Shown one piece after another: positions 11,171 through 22,735 of a DNA stretch of 64,000 nt. Positions within the stretch are counted from its first letter, which is position 1, and each line of letters starts with the position of its first letter. The stretch comes from Amoebophrya sp. A120. Lineage: Eukaryota > Sar > Dinophyceae > Syndiniales > Amoebophryaceae. The stretch spans positions 2,763,765 through 2,827,764 of the forward strand of contig CAJINV010000012.1 in NCBI GenBank assembly GCA_905178155.1, given 5' to 3'. The position numbers and the translations under genes are program-made. The notes under the pieces are model-generated. The model saw only the letters and a program-made list of their open reading frames with translations, did not search any database and had not been told where the DNA came from.

Positions 11171-14023
11171 CTACAAATCATCCTCTACCCACGCGTCATG
11201 GCCATGGCGCGGCGGCGGTCCACCCGAAGTAGATCCAGGAAAATTATTTGCCCTGTAATTCCCACCGTCTTCCCCAAAGAAGTCCACTTTGCCATAAAAG
11301 AGCAACTCAAACACCTTCGAGTAGATCCCCGTTGCGTAAAACCGCCAGCCGAAGCCGAGGATAAGGAAGAAAATGAAGTACCGCCACCAGTTGGAATCCG
11401 GGTTAGTACTTGCATTTGCTCCCATTCCACCAGAGAGATTCTTACTTTGACCACCAACAGTATCGGAGTCTTCTTCATCTAGAATCTCCTCTCCCCGTCT
11501 GCTTCGTTCCTGCACCGCGAGTAACTCCCGTTGCACAACCGGATCGAGCAGATCTAGCCCGTACTGCTTGGCTTCTTCGATCATCTCCTGGGTCGGGTTC
11601 GCGTAATCAATTGCCTGTTTCATCGCCCGCTTCGCCTGTTCAATCTCCTGGTCCAGTTTTCTCGCCTCCTCAAACTTCCCGTTTCGCTGGTACAAATCCC
11701 GAAGAAGCATGGCGTCGTGGATCTTCTGCGTCATAGGATCCCCCTTGTTCCCGCCTGCTCCTGTTTGCTGCTGAAACGCACGGTCGCGCGCTTTCTGCAG
11801 TAACGGGTCGAAGTTGGTGGACGAAGATGTACTATTTTCATTGCGGTTCACCGCGTACGAGTCTGCTGCAGAGGCGGAAAAGAGTTTTCCTTTGAAGGTT
11901 TGCTTGCTCTTCCGGTCCATTTCTTTCTTCTCCTCACGGCAACGCTGGTACAGGGCACGGATCTGAGGATTTGATGTGAGTTTGTCATGCTCAGGTTGCA
12001 TATGTAAAAGCCGTTCTAGGGGTGCTGACATGCAAAGAACGCGTGACAGAAACAACGTGACATTCACATTGTCAAAAACAAATACATACTTCTTTCGACC
12101 CCGGCTGTAATTCTAGCGCCCGCCCCAAATCTGCGATTGCACAGTCGATCTCCACACTGCCTGACCCCGGACTGGCCACGTGGCACTGCGCCCGCCGGTA
12201 CAGCGCTTTCACGCAACTCGGGTTCATCTGCTGCAAAATCGCGGTGCAGACCAGCCTGCAGTCGTAGTACTGCCCGGATTTCAAATAGCAGGCGGCGATG
12301 TTGAGAGCGCAGGTTTCGCGGAACTCCGATGCGGTAGTAGTAGTCGGGCTGCCCTGCGAAGAGGATGTCGCCGAGTTTAGAACCGAAGAAGAAGGGCATG
12401 CACTGCTACTGCTGCTACTTCCTCCGCTCGTTTCCCGTGGGCCGAGGTTGTTTTGATTAGCAGTTGACGAAGATGCTCCGCCAACACTGCGCTTCACACC
12501 GAGACTACCACCACTCACCCGGCCACTGTCCGCATTCGCGCCGGTGTGGAACATAGACCTTGACGTCGGCTGGAGTTTGTCATGCGAAACAGCAAAAATA
12601 TTACCTTCTTCGTTTCGATTCTTACACGACGTCGAAACCAACTCGAAGTACTCGTCCGACCGGAGGAAAACTTCGCGTCTGCTGCTACTCGCTTTCCCCG
12701 AATTCAATTTCTCCTCTTCCTCTTCCCCCGCGATCACCACGACCAAAACATCGTCGTCAATGCCTCTTTGGCTGTTTTTCCACGCCGGATCTCTGCTCTC
12801 CACCCACGCAAACAAGCCCGCGGCTTTTTCGTACTCATGCACTGCGTCGGCACAGTTGTTTTGCGAAAACAACTCGTTCCCCTTCTGCTTCATCGCCATC
12901 GCTTCCTTCATCCGGTCTTGGAAAGACAGCAACCGCATTATTACAGTGAAAAGTGCCCCCCACCCCTGAAGTTGCAAAAGCAAAAATCTGTGATGCGAAG
13001 TTTCCAAATGAAAACTTTTTGTCATGCATGAAAGGAGTATGAATCTTTCTGATGCAGAGTCTAGGCGTGCATCGCATCGCTTGCATGACAAGCGCCGCTC
13101 TTGCTGGGGTCTTTGGCAATACAAATTTTTGCTATTCACCATTGGAAACCTGTGATGCTGATAGATGCAAGACGGCGAATGTTTCACTTGGAAAGGTTTG
13201 CAATACAAATGCTCCCAAGTTCGGGGGTGGGTGCGTTTTTCATTGTAATACGCATTTCCCGCATCTCCTTCCGTTCCCCGAAAAATAGCGTGTGCTGCAG
13301 GTTACCAACTGTAAAAATGTCTGGGTCTGGAAACTTGTAATGCTGCGTTGGGAATAGTGAACGCCCTGTAATGCACAGGCAAGCATGAGAAATATCTGCG
13401 CTTCTTTGTGTTGCGTTTTTCGCGTGACAAACTGCGTTGTTGCATGACAGGCAAAAGGGTCTCTTGCTCTTCTTGGACACGCATCACAAACTTTTTGGTC
13501 ATGCCAGACAAGCATGACAAATCTCGCAATCTTCCAGACCCAGACATTTTTGCATTTGATACAGGTAGAGCGGGAGCGATTCGAAGCGTTTCCGCTTCTC
13601 CGTCATTTGCTCGCCCTTGATCTTTATCAAATGCAAAAGTGTCTGCGTCTGGGACTTTGCGCGACGTGTCATGCAGGTTTTCCATGACCCATACGATCTG
13701 TAATGGAGGACCTAGCACGACAGATTCCGTGAGATCACTATCATGCCTATCCTGCATGAGAAGCTCACTCTCAACTTGATCAAGAGTGGACAGCGTTTGG
13801 TAATCAAAATCATGCAACACAGATTTTTGCGTGATTCAGGTTTAGCATCACATGTTCCAACCTTCCAGGCCCAGACATTTTTGCAATGCATAATCTTGCA
13901 CGCGTGCTGCAGGATGTCGCCGAACTCCGTGCCGGGGGCGAGCGGGTTTTCGGGTGGCTCGGCGGAAGAACCGGCGGACCCGCCGGCGGGCGGGGTGGAG
14001 GAAGAAGAAGAGGAGGATACCAT
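11171..14023 (-). CDS. TPR co-chaperone-like protein with C-terminal membrane anchor
   Basis: Start ATG at 14023 (MVSSSSSSSTPPAGG). Exons 14023-13893, 13624-13562, 13302-13251, 12938-12090, 11962-11171. Three introns are introners (13625-13892, 13303-13561, 12939-13250); the fourth (11963-12089) is a GT-AG intron (GTATGT...CAG). Restored joins read HACKIKGEQMTEKRKRF, LYLQHTLFFGERKEMREMR and GSKEIRALYQRC. TPR helices: MKEAMAMKQKGNELFSQNN, then ETCALNIAACYLKSGQYYD, MNPSCVKALYRRAQCHV and IADLGRALELQPGSKE, with a long Ser-rich insert between the first and second repeat. This is the layout of FKBP/AIP-type clamp TPRs. The C-terminal part has a coiled, charged segment and one membrane segment (WWRYFIFFLILGFGWRFY) followed by a Gly-rich tail to VEDDL. 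No isomerase domain is visible. Probably a membrane-tethered HSP90/70 adaptor; that role is inference. Confidence 0.75.
12939..13250. mobile_element. introner-like element, family H
   Basis: TIR of about 36 bp with CACCCMYSAA core and ends TATTACAGTG / CATTGTAATA; exact repeat CGCAT. Removal gives REMRLLSFQDRMKEA in the TPR gene. Only copy of this family in the window. Confidence 0.88.
13303..13561. mobile_element. introner-like element, family A
   Basis: TIR core AAAAATGTCTGGGTCTGG; exact repeat CAGGT; restores LYLQHTLFF in the TPR gene. Orientation as at 26364. Confidence 0.92.
13625..13892. mobile_element. introner-like element, family A (subfamily of 47267 and 32232)
   Basis: TIR TATCAAATGCAAAAGTGTC; exact repeat ATCTT; restores HACKIKGEQM in the TPR gene. 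Internal sequence is the reverse orientation of 30421 and 62067. Confidence 0.92.
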
Positions 14024-14613
14024 GGGGATGAAGCCGATGCTTCTTGTAGGTAGCAATCAAACGTCGGAACAGGATCCGCGCATGATCTCTAGTACTGCGG
14101 TGACTCAGAAGCACGTGCGAGATCGCATTTAGAAAAAAAAAAACCTACCTGCGCCAGTGTCTCTCGTCTCTCTTGCTAGGCGGCGGGTGCTGCAACAGCA
14201 CCACTCCACAGCACGTGGAACTCGAACTTCCTTATTCCTCTTCCTGCTCATCAATCCCTCTCGGCCCGGGTTTTGAAAAAAAGCTGGGCTTTGAAAAAAA
14301 CCCACATCATGGCGAAAAATCGTCTCGGTGTGGCTGTTGTTCTGCCGTGCGGTCGGAGCTTCTGCCGCTTTAGTCTCTGTTGATGACTTCAATAAATTCA
14401 AAGTTGGAAACGTTTCGCAGAATGTGGCGGGAATGTGTATCCTATCAAAAAGGAAGTTTAAGTTTTTCTCTACTTACAACAACAAACTCGATGTGCATTG
14501 ATTGGTCGTATCGGGCAGGAAACAATGTATGATAGGGCTGAAATTGAACAGGTTCTCCTAACTAAACTCATTAGGTTGCCCATGATCAAACTTCATAGAT
14601 TCTCAAAATGTCC

Positions 14614-15697
14614 TCACTTCGAGCGGAAGCACGCCTTCCACCAGGAGTCCGCCTTGGAGAACAAACAGGAGCAGCGCCTGGGCGGAGCATCTGCTTGCTC
14701 CGTGTTCATTTCCGCGTCATTGTTCTCGCTTGCGCTAGCAGCTCCTGGCTCATCAGAAGCCGCTCCGTTTGCATTTCCCGCGGAGGTGGTGGATTTCTTG
14801 CCCTTATCCCCCTCCAGTATCTCGAGTGCGAAGCTCGCCAATGCGTCCGCGGTTTCGTCTGCATCATACCCCGCGGCACTGCTTGTCTGCCGCGCCATGA
14901 TCGGCAGGGAGCTGACGCGGCGCACGGACAACGGATCTATTTCCCCTACTTCTGCTGAAGAAGCTCCATGGTGCAGCGTTGCCGACCGGCCGACGGGTAA
15001 TTGCGGCTCCTCGTCGCTCAAGTCGATGTCAATTTCGGAAAGCCCGCCGTCATTCAACTCGCCGGGGGGTGATCGGGTTTCCGAATTTTTAATGATATGC
15101 TGGCCCACTACATTTTCCAAACCGACCGCTCCGCATAAGGCACCCGGGACGAGTATTTTTGCGTCCACATGATCTTGCTGGCCTCTGCAGTTGCTCCCAC
15201 GACTCGTGGTTGTGTCGACGGCGAACAAGGCGGGAAACGGGGTATGTTCGAAAGTGGACGGGGAGGAGGACTGGGAGAGGGCGTTTAATCTTTCCGGATC
15301 CGGAACTATCAGGTTCTTTTTCTCCAGGTTCTCGTACGGCTGCTGCAATGGTGGGGTAGTTATGGATTGCAAAAGTATCGCACTCGTATAACTATAAATA
15401 CAAATTTCCTCAGCATGAGAAATAAAATTTGTAATGCTGATTTAGATTAAGGAGAAGATTTGTAATGCATGACTGCAATACGAGTACGATACTTTTGCAC
15501 AGGATAGTAGTAGTTTGCTGTGGACCAGCAGAAGTGGTATCAGCATCAGTCCCCTGTTGTACTGCTTTTATTTTCGTGCTGACCTGCAGTTTCCTGTTGA
15601 ACTGATACGCAGAGGCGACTGCTGGAAACAATATGGTGCTGGAGGCAAGAAGAGCAACGGCGCGCATGGAAGCAGGACGCCGCGGGCTCGTCTTCAT
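14614..15697 (-). CDS. secreted acidic Ser-rich hypothetical protein
   Basis: Start ATG at 15697 (MKTSPRRPASMRAVALLASS) gives a signal peptide ending near FPAVASA-YQF. Two exons, 15697-15507 and 15360-14614, are separated by a family B introner. The restored junction reads QQTTTPPLQQPYENLEKK. The mature chain of about 280 residues is acidic (LSEIDIDLSDEEPQL) and Ser/Ala-rich, without a recognised domain. It ends in a Cys/Trp/basic tail with RRCSCLFSKADSWW and KACFRSK. It lies 0.6 kb upstream of the TPR gene on the same strand. Function unknown. Exported or surface protein is the likely class given the leader. Confidence 0.68.
15361..15506. mobile_element. introner-like element, family B
   Basis: 146 bp; TIR core CAAAAGTATCGCACTCGTA; exact repeat GTAGT; restores QQTTTPPLQQ in the secreted protein gene. 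Confidence 0.92.
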
Positions 15698-16022
15698 TTT
15701 GATGTTCTTAGTGGCCGGATGACTCCTGCTCGGATTTTGAAACCTCAATCCTCGGGCCTAGAATTCCACAACTGATGTGACTAACTTGCAAGTGACTACT
15801 TCTATTTGCGATTGCGATTCGGATCTTTCATATTTAGCATGATTTGCTGTTGCTTGTAGTTCTGAATATCACGTGATCTATTTATTTTCAGTGCTTCACG
15901 GATCATGATCAGCTGGAAGTAGAATGAGAATCACGTGTGGCACAACAGGAGTAGGTAATCACAGTGTGTTCTCTGAGGCATCATCGCTGGAACAGACACT
16001 GCGCACGCAGGTGAATCTGGTG

Positions 16023-17178
16023 TAAATCCATCTCCAATCCTGCTACACAAACACACCTAGCAGTTGTAGTGCGCGTGAAGTACACCTGGACATGCGGGTG
16101 CAACAGGTCGTTGCAGTCGCGGCCCGCACGTGCGGTGCAGAGGGAGGAGGGGGGGAGGGCGTGCCACACCACACCGTGGTGGAGGAGCACGCCGGTACCA
16201 CGGAAGGCACGAGAGAAGGACGGGGAGCGCTACGCGCACCCCCCGGGAGGACGTCAGGATCACAGGCGCACGAGCGGTGCGCTGGATCCACGACGCCACC
16301 CGCGCCGCACGTGGATGTGCGGGCGGGAGGCCCGTAGCGCCCGACCTTCACCTACGAGGTCGCACGACGCACGGGCCTATGCACTCACACAACCCGATCT
16401 GGACCAGACGGGGAGGTGCGAGGCGGCGGGGGCGCGGCGGCTGCCAGAGCAGCGCCCCCTAGGCATGAAGTGTGAGTGCCGACACCGACGCGTGCGCAGG
16501 TCATCTTGCCTGCGCACCGGTGGAGCATAACACACACGCCTTGCGGTGTCCAACCGCACGCTGCTCGGTCCCCCTTGGGGGAGCTGGCAGCGTAAGAACG
16601 CGTGCTGCAGAGGCAGCACTGGGTGCGAAGGGGTGCTCGCGCACCACAATCGCGTGTCGTGAGGGACACATGGTCGCAACAACGCGACGGTGCTGCGTGA
16701 GGTGCAGCGCTGCGTGAGGTGCAGCGTGGCGCGAAGACGCAGCCACAGTGCCGATGGGCACAGGTTCATCGCGGATGAACCGATGGTGTACCAAGAGGTG
16801 GTAACTTTGTCATCCAGGACAAGAGAAGTTGACCTCTCCCCCGAGGTGGGACGGTCGTTTTGTACCCGAGACCCACCCCCAGTCGCACAGCGAAAGGAAG
16901 CAGGGTCGAGCACAAACGACCGGTGGCGAAGGCCACGAAGAGGCGGTGACAGGTTGCCAGACAGGCAGCTGTCGCCGCGTGAGGGTCGAAACCGACACGA
17001 CAACGAGTGCGGCTGAGCCACACAGTATGTCCAACCAATTCGTCGAGACCGCTTGCGCGCGTAAACATCCATCAGACCAAACAGCATGGGCGGCACCTCA
17101 GTCTAGTTACCCAGTCCTAAATCCATCTCCAATCCTGCTACACAAACACACCTAGCAGTTGTAGTGCGCGTGAAGTAC
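16023..17178. repeat. 61-bp direct repeats bounding GC-rich island 3
   Basis: Copies at 16023-16083 and 17118-17178 are identical over 61 bp (TAAATCCATCTCCAATCCTG to GTGCGCGTGAAGTAC). A third, shorter copy (about 42 bp, from ACAAACACACC) is at 18490-18531. The 1.03 kb between the first two is GC-rich with no convincing gene. Confidence 0.85.
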
Positions 17179-17379
17179 TCTACGTCGCGTAATAAGCGGC
17201 CCTCAAATAAGGTCAGAGGTCACGAGACAACATTTGACGCCCGGACGCTTGACGACAGAGCCTGACGCGCGTGACGTCGTATGGGCTAAGCACTAATCGA
17301 ACCGAAACCATGCCGCGCGGAGCACAAAGAATTTGCCAGGCAGACTAGCCTCTGCCTGCACTGTAAAGACCCTTGCATG

Positions 17380-18370
17380 CTAACCCCAATGCCGGCGACA
17401 CAGAAGCATCGGGGGGCTATCTGACCTCTGCGTTTCTAAAAAGGGAGCTAGCGCGGTTCTTTCGCAAAAATTCCGAGGGGCTAACCGCCCTTTGCATTGA
17501 TTTTGTACAGGAAATCTAGCCCGGTCCTGGGACAAAAATTTCGGGTGGCTAACCTCCCTTTGCATTTCAAAAAGGGAGGCTAGCCCGGTCCCTGGGCAAA
17601 GTTTTCGAGTAGCTAACCTCCCTTTGCATTTCAAAAAGGGAGGCTAGCCCGGTCCCTGGGCAAAGTTTTCGAGGGGCTAACCTCCCTTTGCATTTCAAAA
17701 AGAGAGGCTAGCCCGGTCCCTGGGCAAAACTTTCGGGTAGCTAACCTTCCTTTGCATTTCAAAAAGGGGAGTTAGCTTCTGCCCAAAAATTTCAGTGGGC
17801 TAACCTAGGTTTGCATTTCAAAAACCTAGGTTAGGAAAAATGAATTCGCGCACTTTTCCTAACCAAGGTTTTCATTTTGAAAAGGGCGGTCAGGAAAAAT
17901 TTCAATGGGCTAACCTCTGTTTGCATTTCAAAAAGGGAGGTTAGGAAAAATGAATTCGCGCACTTTTCCTAACCAAGGTTTTCATTTTGAAAAGGGCGGT
18001 CAGGAAAAATTTCAATGGGCTAACCTCTGTTTGCATTTCAAAAAGGGAGGTTAGGAAAAATGAATTCGCGCACTTTTCCTAACCAAGGTTTTCATTTTGA
18101 AAAGGGCGGTCAGGAAAAATTTCAATGGGCTAACCTCTGTTTGCATTTCAAAAAGGGAGGTTAGGAAAAATGAATTCGCGCACTTTTGCTAACCGCCCTT
18201 TTCAAAATGAAAAAGGCGGGTAGGAAAAAAAATCCGGCCGCTTTCCCAGGTTCAGCCTGGAAAAGCGGCACATTTTTTTTTCCTCGCCGCCCTTTTCATT
18301 TTGAAAAGGGTGGTTGGGAAAAAGGCGGCAATTCATTTTTCCTAACCTCCCTTTTTCGAGTCTCGTTCTC
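17380..18370. repeat. two adjacent tandem arrays (64 bp and 110 bp) of hairpin units
   Basis: 64-bp units begin TAGCCCGGTC at 17517, 17581, 17645 and 17709, each with an internal palindrome (TAACCTCCCTTTGCATTTCA and AAAAAGGGAGGCTAGC). From about 17791 the unit changes to 110 bp (TTCAATGGGC at 17901, 18011 and 18121) with two hairpins and GAATTCGCGCACTTTT. The last units to 18370 are variants. Spacer between the cyclophilin and secreted-protein genes. Confidence 0.9.
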
Positions 18371-18789
18371 GTGCCCAAGCCACGGCTGCCCATTACCTGA
18401 AAAAGTATTGAGGTTGTGAGAATTTAAATGGTGGCTTTCTAGCAGCCAGACTGTGCAAGTTGCGGCAGATGCACTATCACAAGTTTCAAACAAACACACC
18501 TAGCAGTTGTAGTGCGCGTGAAGTACACCTTCGGTTCTTCTACTTCTCGCGAGTCACTGTCCTATGTATCACATTGGCCGGTGTGGATTCTTCAAAAAAG
18601 TTTGGTGGTGGAAGGCGTTGCTACTTTACAAGAAGCTAGCACGACACATTCATCATGATGCTGCCATGCTTTCTTTCTTTTTGTGAAAAAAGTGAGGACA
18701 CTAAACCAGCTTCTAGCCTTAATCTCGTCCGGAGGTGGTGTACTTCTGTCTATCCAAAAACTTCTCATCAGCATTTCACTAGTTTTTCA

Positions 18790-20875
18790 TCACAGCGCAA
18801 AGTCCCTCTCCCGGGCCGAGTTCGTTCTTGCGGCGCCCGTGCTCGGGGAATAGCCCACGCCCGATTTGGCGTAGCTGCTGCGGTTGTTTGCGTCGCCGAA
18901 GAGCCGCTTGCGGAAAATGAACAGAAGCCCGGCGACGAAGCAGAGCGTATTGAAAGGAAACATCCCCCGTCCCCATATCGTATACGAAACCTGTGATGCT
19001 GTATTTGAGTACACAAATCGATTTATATTGCTAGAAGGCCAAGAGCCGCAGCTGTGGCCTCGTTTGCAGGCAATCTGTGATGCCGTGTCCCACCTCCAGC
19101 TGCCTCCTGTGCTGCTGAAGTAGACGCAAGGCTTTCCTACGCCACCCAGAACTTCAGTCCGCATCTTTTCCCTTCTAGCATGACAAAGCTGAATTTGTGA
19201 CCACAAATCAGCATCACAAGTTTCCTTGTCGATATGGGAAGGGGAGATTTTTCCTCACAATAGAGCGCGAGCAGCGACCACAGGGACGGGATCCAGGAGT
19301 TGCTAGTGGACGTTTGTTCTTTTTTCGCGTCCGCCGGGGCAATGTTGCCACTTTCCATCGCAGGCTGCAGGCTTATCCAGGCGAAAACCTCGTCCCGATG
19401 TGGCTACAACTGTGTTTTGACTAGGAGATTAAAGATCACGAACATTTTTGATGTAGCCGCGAATTTTTGTCATGCCATGGCGCAGCAAGTGCGCCGGAGA
19501 GATTTGTGTACTATCTTTTTCATTTGCGTATCGTCCATATGGTCAAGTGGCATGTAAATTTCCTGGATAAAACTGGGGGGGCTCGCTTTTGGCACTGGTA
19601 TCCCAGAGAAAAAAGCTGGCAGGGTACATTTGTAATGCAAAAATAAATACACAGAAAAATTTGTCATGGGCGGGCCCATAGCATGCTGATTAGGATACGC
19701 AATGCAGATTTTTTTTTGTGTATTTAGTTTTGCATTACAAATGTGACCTGCCTGCTTTTTTCTGTGTGATAACCGGAGCCGCACTAACAGAGGCTATCAA
19801 GTCTGACAACGGCTCCCAGTCACCGCTAGTTAAGTATTTGCATGGCCCCACGAGCACCCAGTATGTAGGACCGACTGGAAAAAGAAATCTACTCCTGCAT
19901 AAATTTCCAAACTTTAATTCGCAGGGAGGCGCTAGAACTTGTCATACAAAATGCAGAGCTGTGGTGCTGGTGCCCTTGATCATAAGCACATCTTGGGAGT
20001 TTTTGTCACCTGTGATAGTGCCGCTGCCCAGCTGGATGGACGCGCTTTCCAAGTGAGACAGTAAGGGAAACTTGTCGTCCAGGTATCTCTGTTGTGAAAA
20101 TCAAAATTCATTCAAAAACTGTTCTATCTGTCATGCAGCACGTAATGCATCATAGCATTAGCATGATCGAACAAAAGCATCCACACTACGAAAACCAAAA
20201 CATCAAATCGTATTATAGAAAAATAACATCATGTGTACGAAAACAAAATACGTTTCCCTGCGTCTGGACCAGATCCTGTCGGGGACCGTCGCCGCTTGGT
20301 GCGCCCTCCCCGTATTCCGAATACAATTTGTCCACGTGCTCCATGCCCTCGATGACTTCGCCCACCGGGGCAAATCCCTGGGAGTCGAGAAACGTGTTGT
20401 CGACCAAATTGATGAACAGCTGCGTGGTCCGGTGTTTCCGGCCGTCCATGGCGAAGGTCAGATAGCCCCGCTGGTTCGATTTTTTCACGTCTTCGATGGG
20501 TAACGCCGGCTTGGCCTGCCACTCCGCGCTGACCGCCGGGTCGCCGGAGATCCCAAACTGGGTCATGAAGCCGCGGATGGTCCGGAAAAATCGTAGGTCC
20601 TTGAAGTAGTCCGCGGTGGTCATGTCGATGAGGCGCTGGAACCCGGCCGGGGACCACTCCTTGTGCAGCTTGATCTTGATCGTCTTCGGCTGTTTATCAT
20701 CCACGGCTTGGTCCACCAAGTGGTTGACCTTCAACTCCCATATCGCGGTGTTTTCGTCCTCTGCTTTGGCGGTGACGAGAAGTAGAGAGGGAAAATTCGT
20801 GAAGCAGGAGGACAGCGGCCCGAGCGCCGCGAGGAGGGCGGCGCGAGTTCGAGTTCTCGAGGAGGTCAAACGCAT
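18790..20875 (-). CDS. secretory-pathway cyclophilin with C-terminal membrane anchor
   Basis: Peptidyl-prolyl cis-trans isomerase of the cyclophilin family. Start ATG at 20875 gives a signal peptide (MRLTSSRTRTRAALLAALG ... VTAKAED). Exons 20875-20252, 20088-20010, 19874-19772, 19598 to about 19515, about 19408-19263, 18947-18790. Introns 20089-20251 and 19875-20009 are GT-AG; 19599-19771 and 18948-19262 are introners. Cyclophilin hallmarks: FFRTIRGFMTQFGISGDP, GYLTFAMDGRKHRTTQLFI, FAPVGEVIEGMEHVDKLY, and QGN-RYLDDKFPLLSHLES across a splice. The usual FAxAGP and NGSQFFI core motifs are changed (YLTFAMDGRK; TTQLFINL), so activity may be weak. Beyond the domain is a linker (GPTYWVLVGPCKYL) and one membrane segment made only after removal of the introner (WSLLALCFVAGLLFIF), then a basic cytosolic tail to ERDFAL. 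Likely a type I ER/Golgi or surface cyclophilin. Confidence 0.82.
18948..19262. mobile_element. introner-like element, family I
   Basis: TIR about 25 bp (GGAAAMATC, CCCCATATCG); exact repeat GAGCG. It splits the membrane segment of the cyclophilin gene; removal gives SLLALCFVAGLL. Confidence 0.9.
19599..19771. mobile_element. introner-like element, family D
   Basis: 173 bp, TIR about 44 bp with GAAAAAAGC and ACATTTGTAATGC; repeat ACTGG/ACCGG (one mismatch). Removal gives SAAPVPKASPP in the cyclophilin gene. Confidence 0.88.
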
Positions 20876-22239
20876 TTTCGTTTCTGAGATTCGGACTTCG
20901 CACCGGGTTCCAATACACAAATAGACGTTAAACTTGATGACGCAGCCCTTGTTATTAAATAAGTTTTTCCCCGGACTTGCAAGACCATTGATTAATAGGA
21001 GCGGGAGAGGCGGAGCGCTCTCAAATACGCTCTTGCCCCTTTTCCTTTGAACAAAAGACAAACAGATCACTGAAGGGCAACACTCTCTACCAACCTACTA
21101 AGCCCTCGCAATTTGCATCAAATAGATCTACAGAAAAACCAACGACACACCATCCACGGCGTTGCAGAGCAGCCTCATAAGTGGTGCAATGGGTGACCCA
21201 CCGCGGGCCGGTGCGGCCTCACCGGGGCGTGCCGGAATCGTCGCCATCCAACGAACACAGGCAGGCCGGCCGCGCCAACGCAACCGGCCACAGTGGGGCC
21301 TAGGGCCCGCGCGCCAAGGACCGGGGCGCCGCCGTCCGACCGAATGAATAGCTAGCCAAGGCCGGGCCCGGCGCACGCTTCGAGGGGGGGCCCATAGGTC
21401 GGTGGCCGGGCCCGAGGCCGGGCCCATTTGGTCAGGGGCGGGCCGGCCATTCAAAAAAAAAAGCGCCTTGCTGGCCTTTCTCCTCCCCCAAGCAAACAAA
21501 AAAGGCCAAACCGACCGGCCCCCGGGGGGCCCGGCCTTTCTATTTTTTCCCCGCGCCGCGCGCCTTGTGCTACCGGATCGATCGCCATAGCGCTCCGGCG
21601 TTCGTTCCTATGCTTGTTGTAGCGAACGACGCATCCCTGGATTGATCCTCGAAGCCAGACGAACGCGGGCCGCTCCATATCCCGGGAGTTCTTGTCCTTG
21701 TCCAGGTCCGGCGGGCGAAGGTGCGCGCGGCCGCCCAGGCCCGGCGCCCAAGATTCGCCCCCGGCCCCTGGGCAGTCCTGGACCGCTGCGGCCAAACTAC
21801 ATGCATCCGGGTAGACCCTGGGGGCCTCCGTCCCCGGCCCCCCGCGAGGCGGCGAGGCGGCAGGGCCGCTCCTTCCAAGCGGCCCGGCGGCAGCCTCCCT
21901 CACAAGGAGCGCCGGCCCTGGGGCGAGCTCACGGGGAGGCCCGACCGCGCTCCGTACCGGCTCCGCTCTCCACGCGGAGTTCTTCTCCGGTGCTTTTCCG
22001 CTTCACCAGCTCCACCGAGACACGATAGAGGGCCTCCCCGGCCCTAAACGGTCACGCCCCCCGCCGCACACTCTACGCCGGCACATCGAGAACCGGGGGG
22101 CCCGCGCCTGCCTCCTGCCTACGTTGGCTATTCGTTTGCATTCCTCAACTGTGTCAAGCACATCAATAAACTTATTGTTCTCCTTCGCTCGGGGGCAGCT
22201 CTGGAAGCAACTCGAGGCGTCCAGGTTCGGCGCCAGTTG
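20876..22239. other. intergenic spacer with GC-rich island 4
   Basis: Lies between the giant-gene stop and the cyclophilin start. About 21170-22110 is GC-rich, with frames open in several phases. No domain or codon pattern supports a gene. Confidence 0.55.
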
Positions 22240-22735
22240 TCAGATTTCTGCTCTCCCTTTTGAAGAGCTCAAACTAAGGCTCCTCGTAACAGACCGCCCG
22301 CCCTCAGAGAGTCCAGGCCACTTCGCACTACCTGGAACACGCAATTTTCCCCGGTCCAGCAGGGTGAAATTATGATTGGACAAACCTTGCCGAGACATCA
22401 CTTTAGACAATTTTTCTTTGTCGACTTTTCCCACAGAGAAGGCAAAAGATGAAACTTGAGGTCTTTCTATTTCACTCTTAGGATACAACGAGAAGAAATG
22501 AAGATGAGCAAGATATTGGACAAGTATTTTTACTTTAAGGTTTGACAGATAACGAAACCAATACCAATGAGCACTCACAGGTTGCAGCAGAAGGCCATTG
22601 GCATGTAGACACGGGCGAAGCGTAGAAACCCGGCGCCTTTCCAAAATGAGTCCAAGCAAAAGAAACTACCAAAGATAGCATAGCAATACAGTATGAAAGC
22701 AAGTAGAACTAGTAATCCTCCATCTCCAATCAAAT
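22240..22735 (-). CDS. giant gene, probable C-terminal membrane segment and tail
   Basis: Two exons. About 22735-22579 encodes GLLVLLAFILYCYAIFGSFF, then LDSFWKGAGFLRFARVYMPM and ends at a GTGAGT donor. The GT-AG intron 22475-22578 leads to 22474-22240 (LEIERPQVSSFAFSVGKVD ... SLSLSSSKGRAEI, stop). One membrane helix plus a basic Ser-rich cytosolic tail would make the giant protein type I. The acceptor joining this to the exon ending at 23072 was not found in matching phase, so it could instead be the end of a separate small gene. Confidence 0.5.

Noticed and set aside
12544-12600. Possible short intron in the TPR gene near a TTTGTCATGC word
   Set aside because: Would be only about 35 nt and breaks the frame, while the unspliced frame is open.
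16377-17096. 239-codon minus frame between 61-bp repeats
   Set aside because: Arg/Ser/Pro-rich with no family signal; sits in a repeat-bounded GC island.
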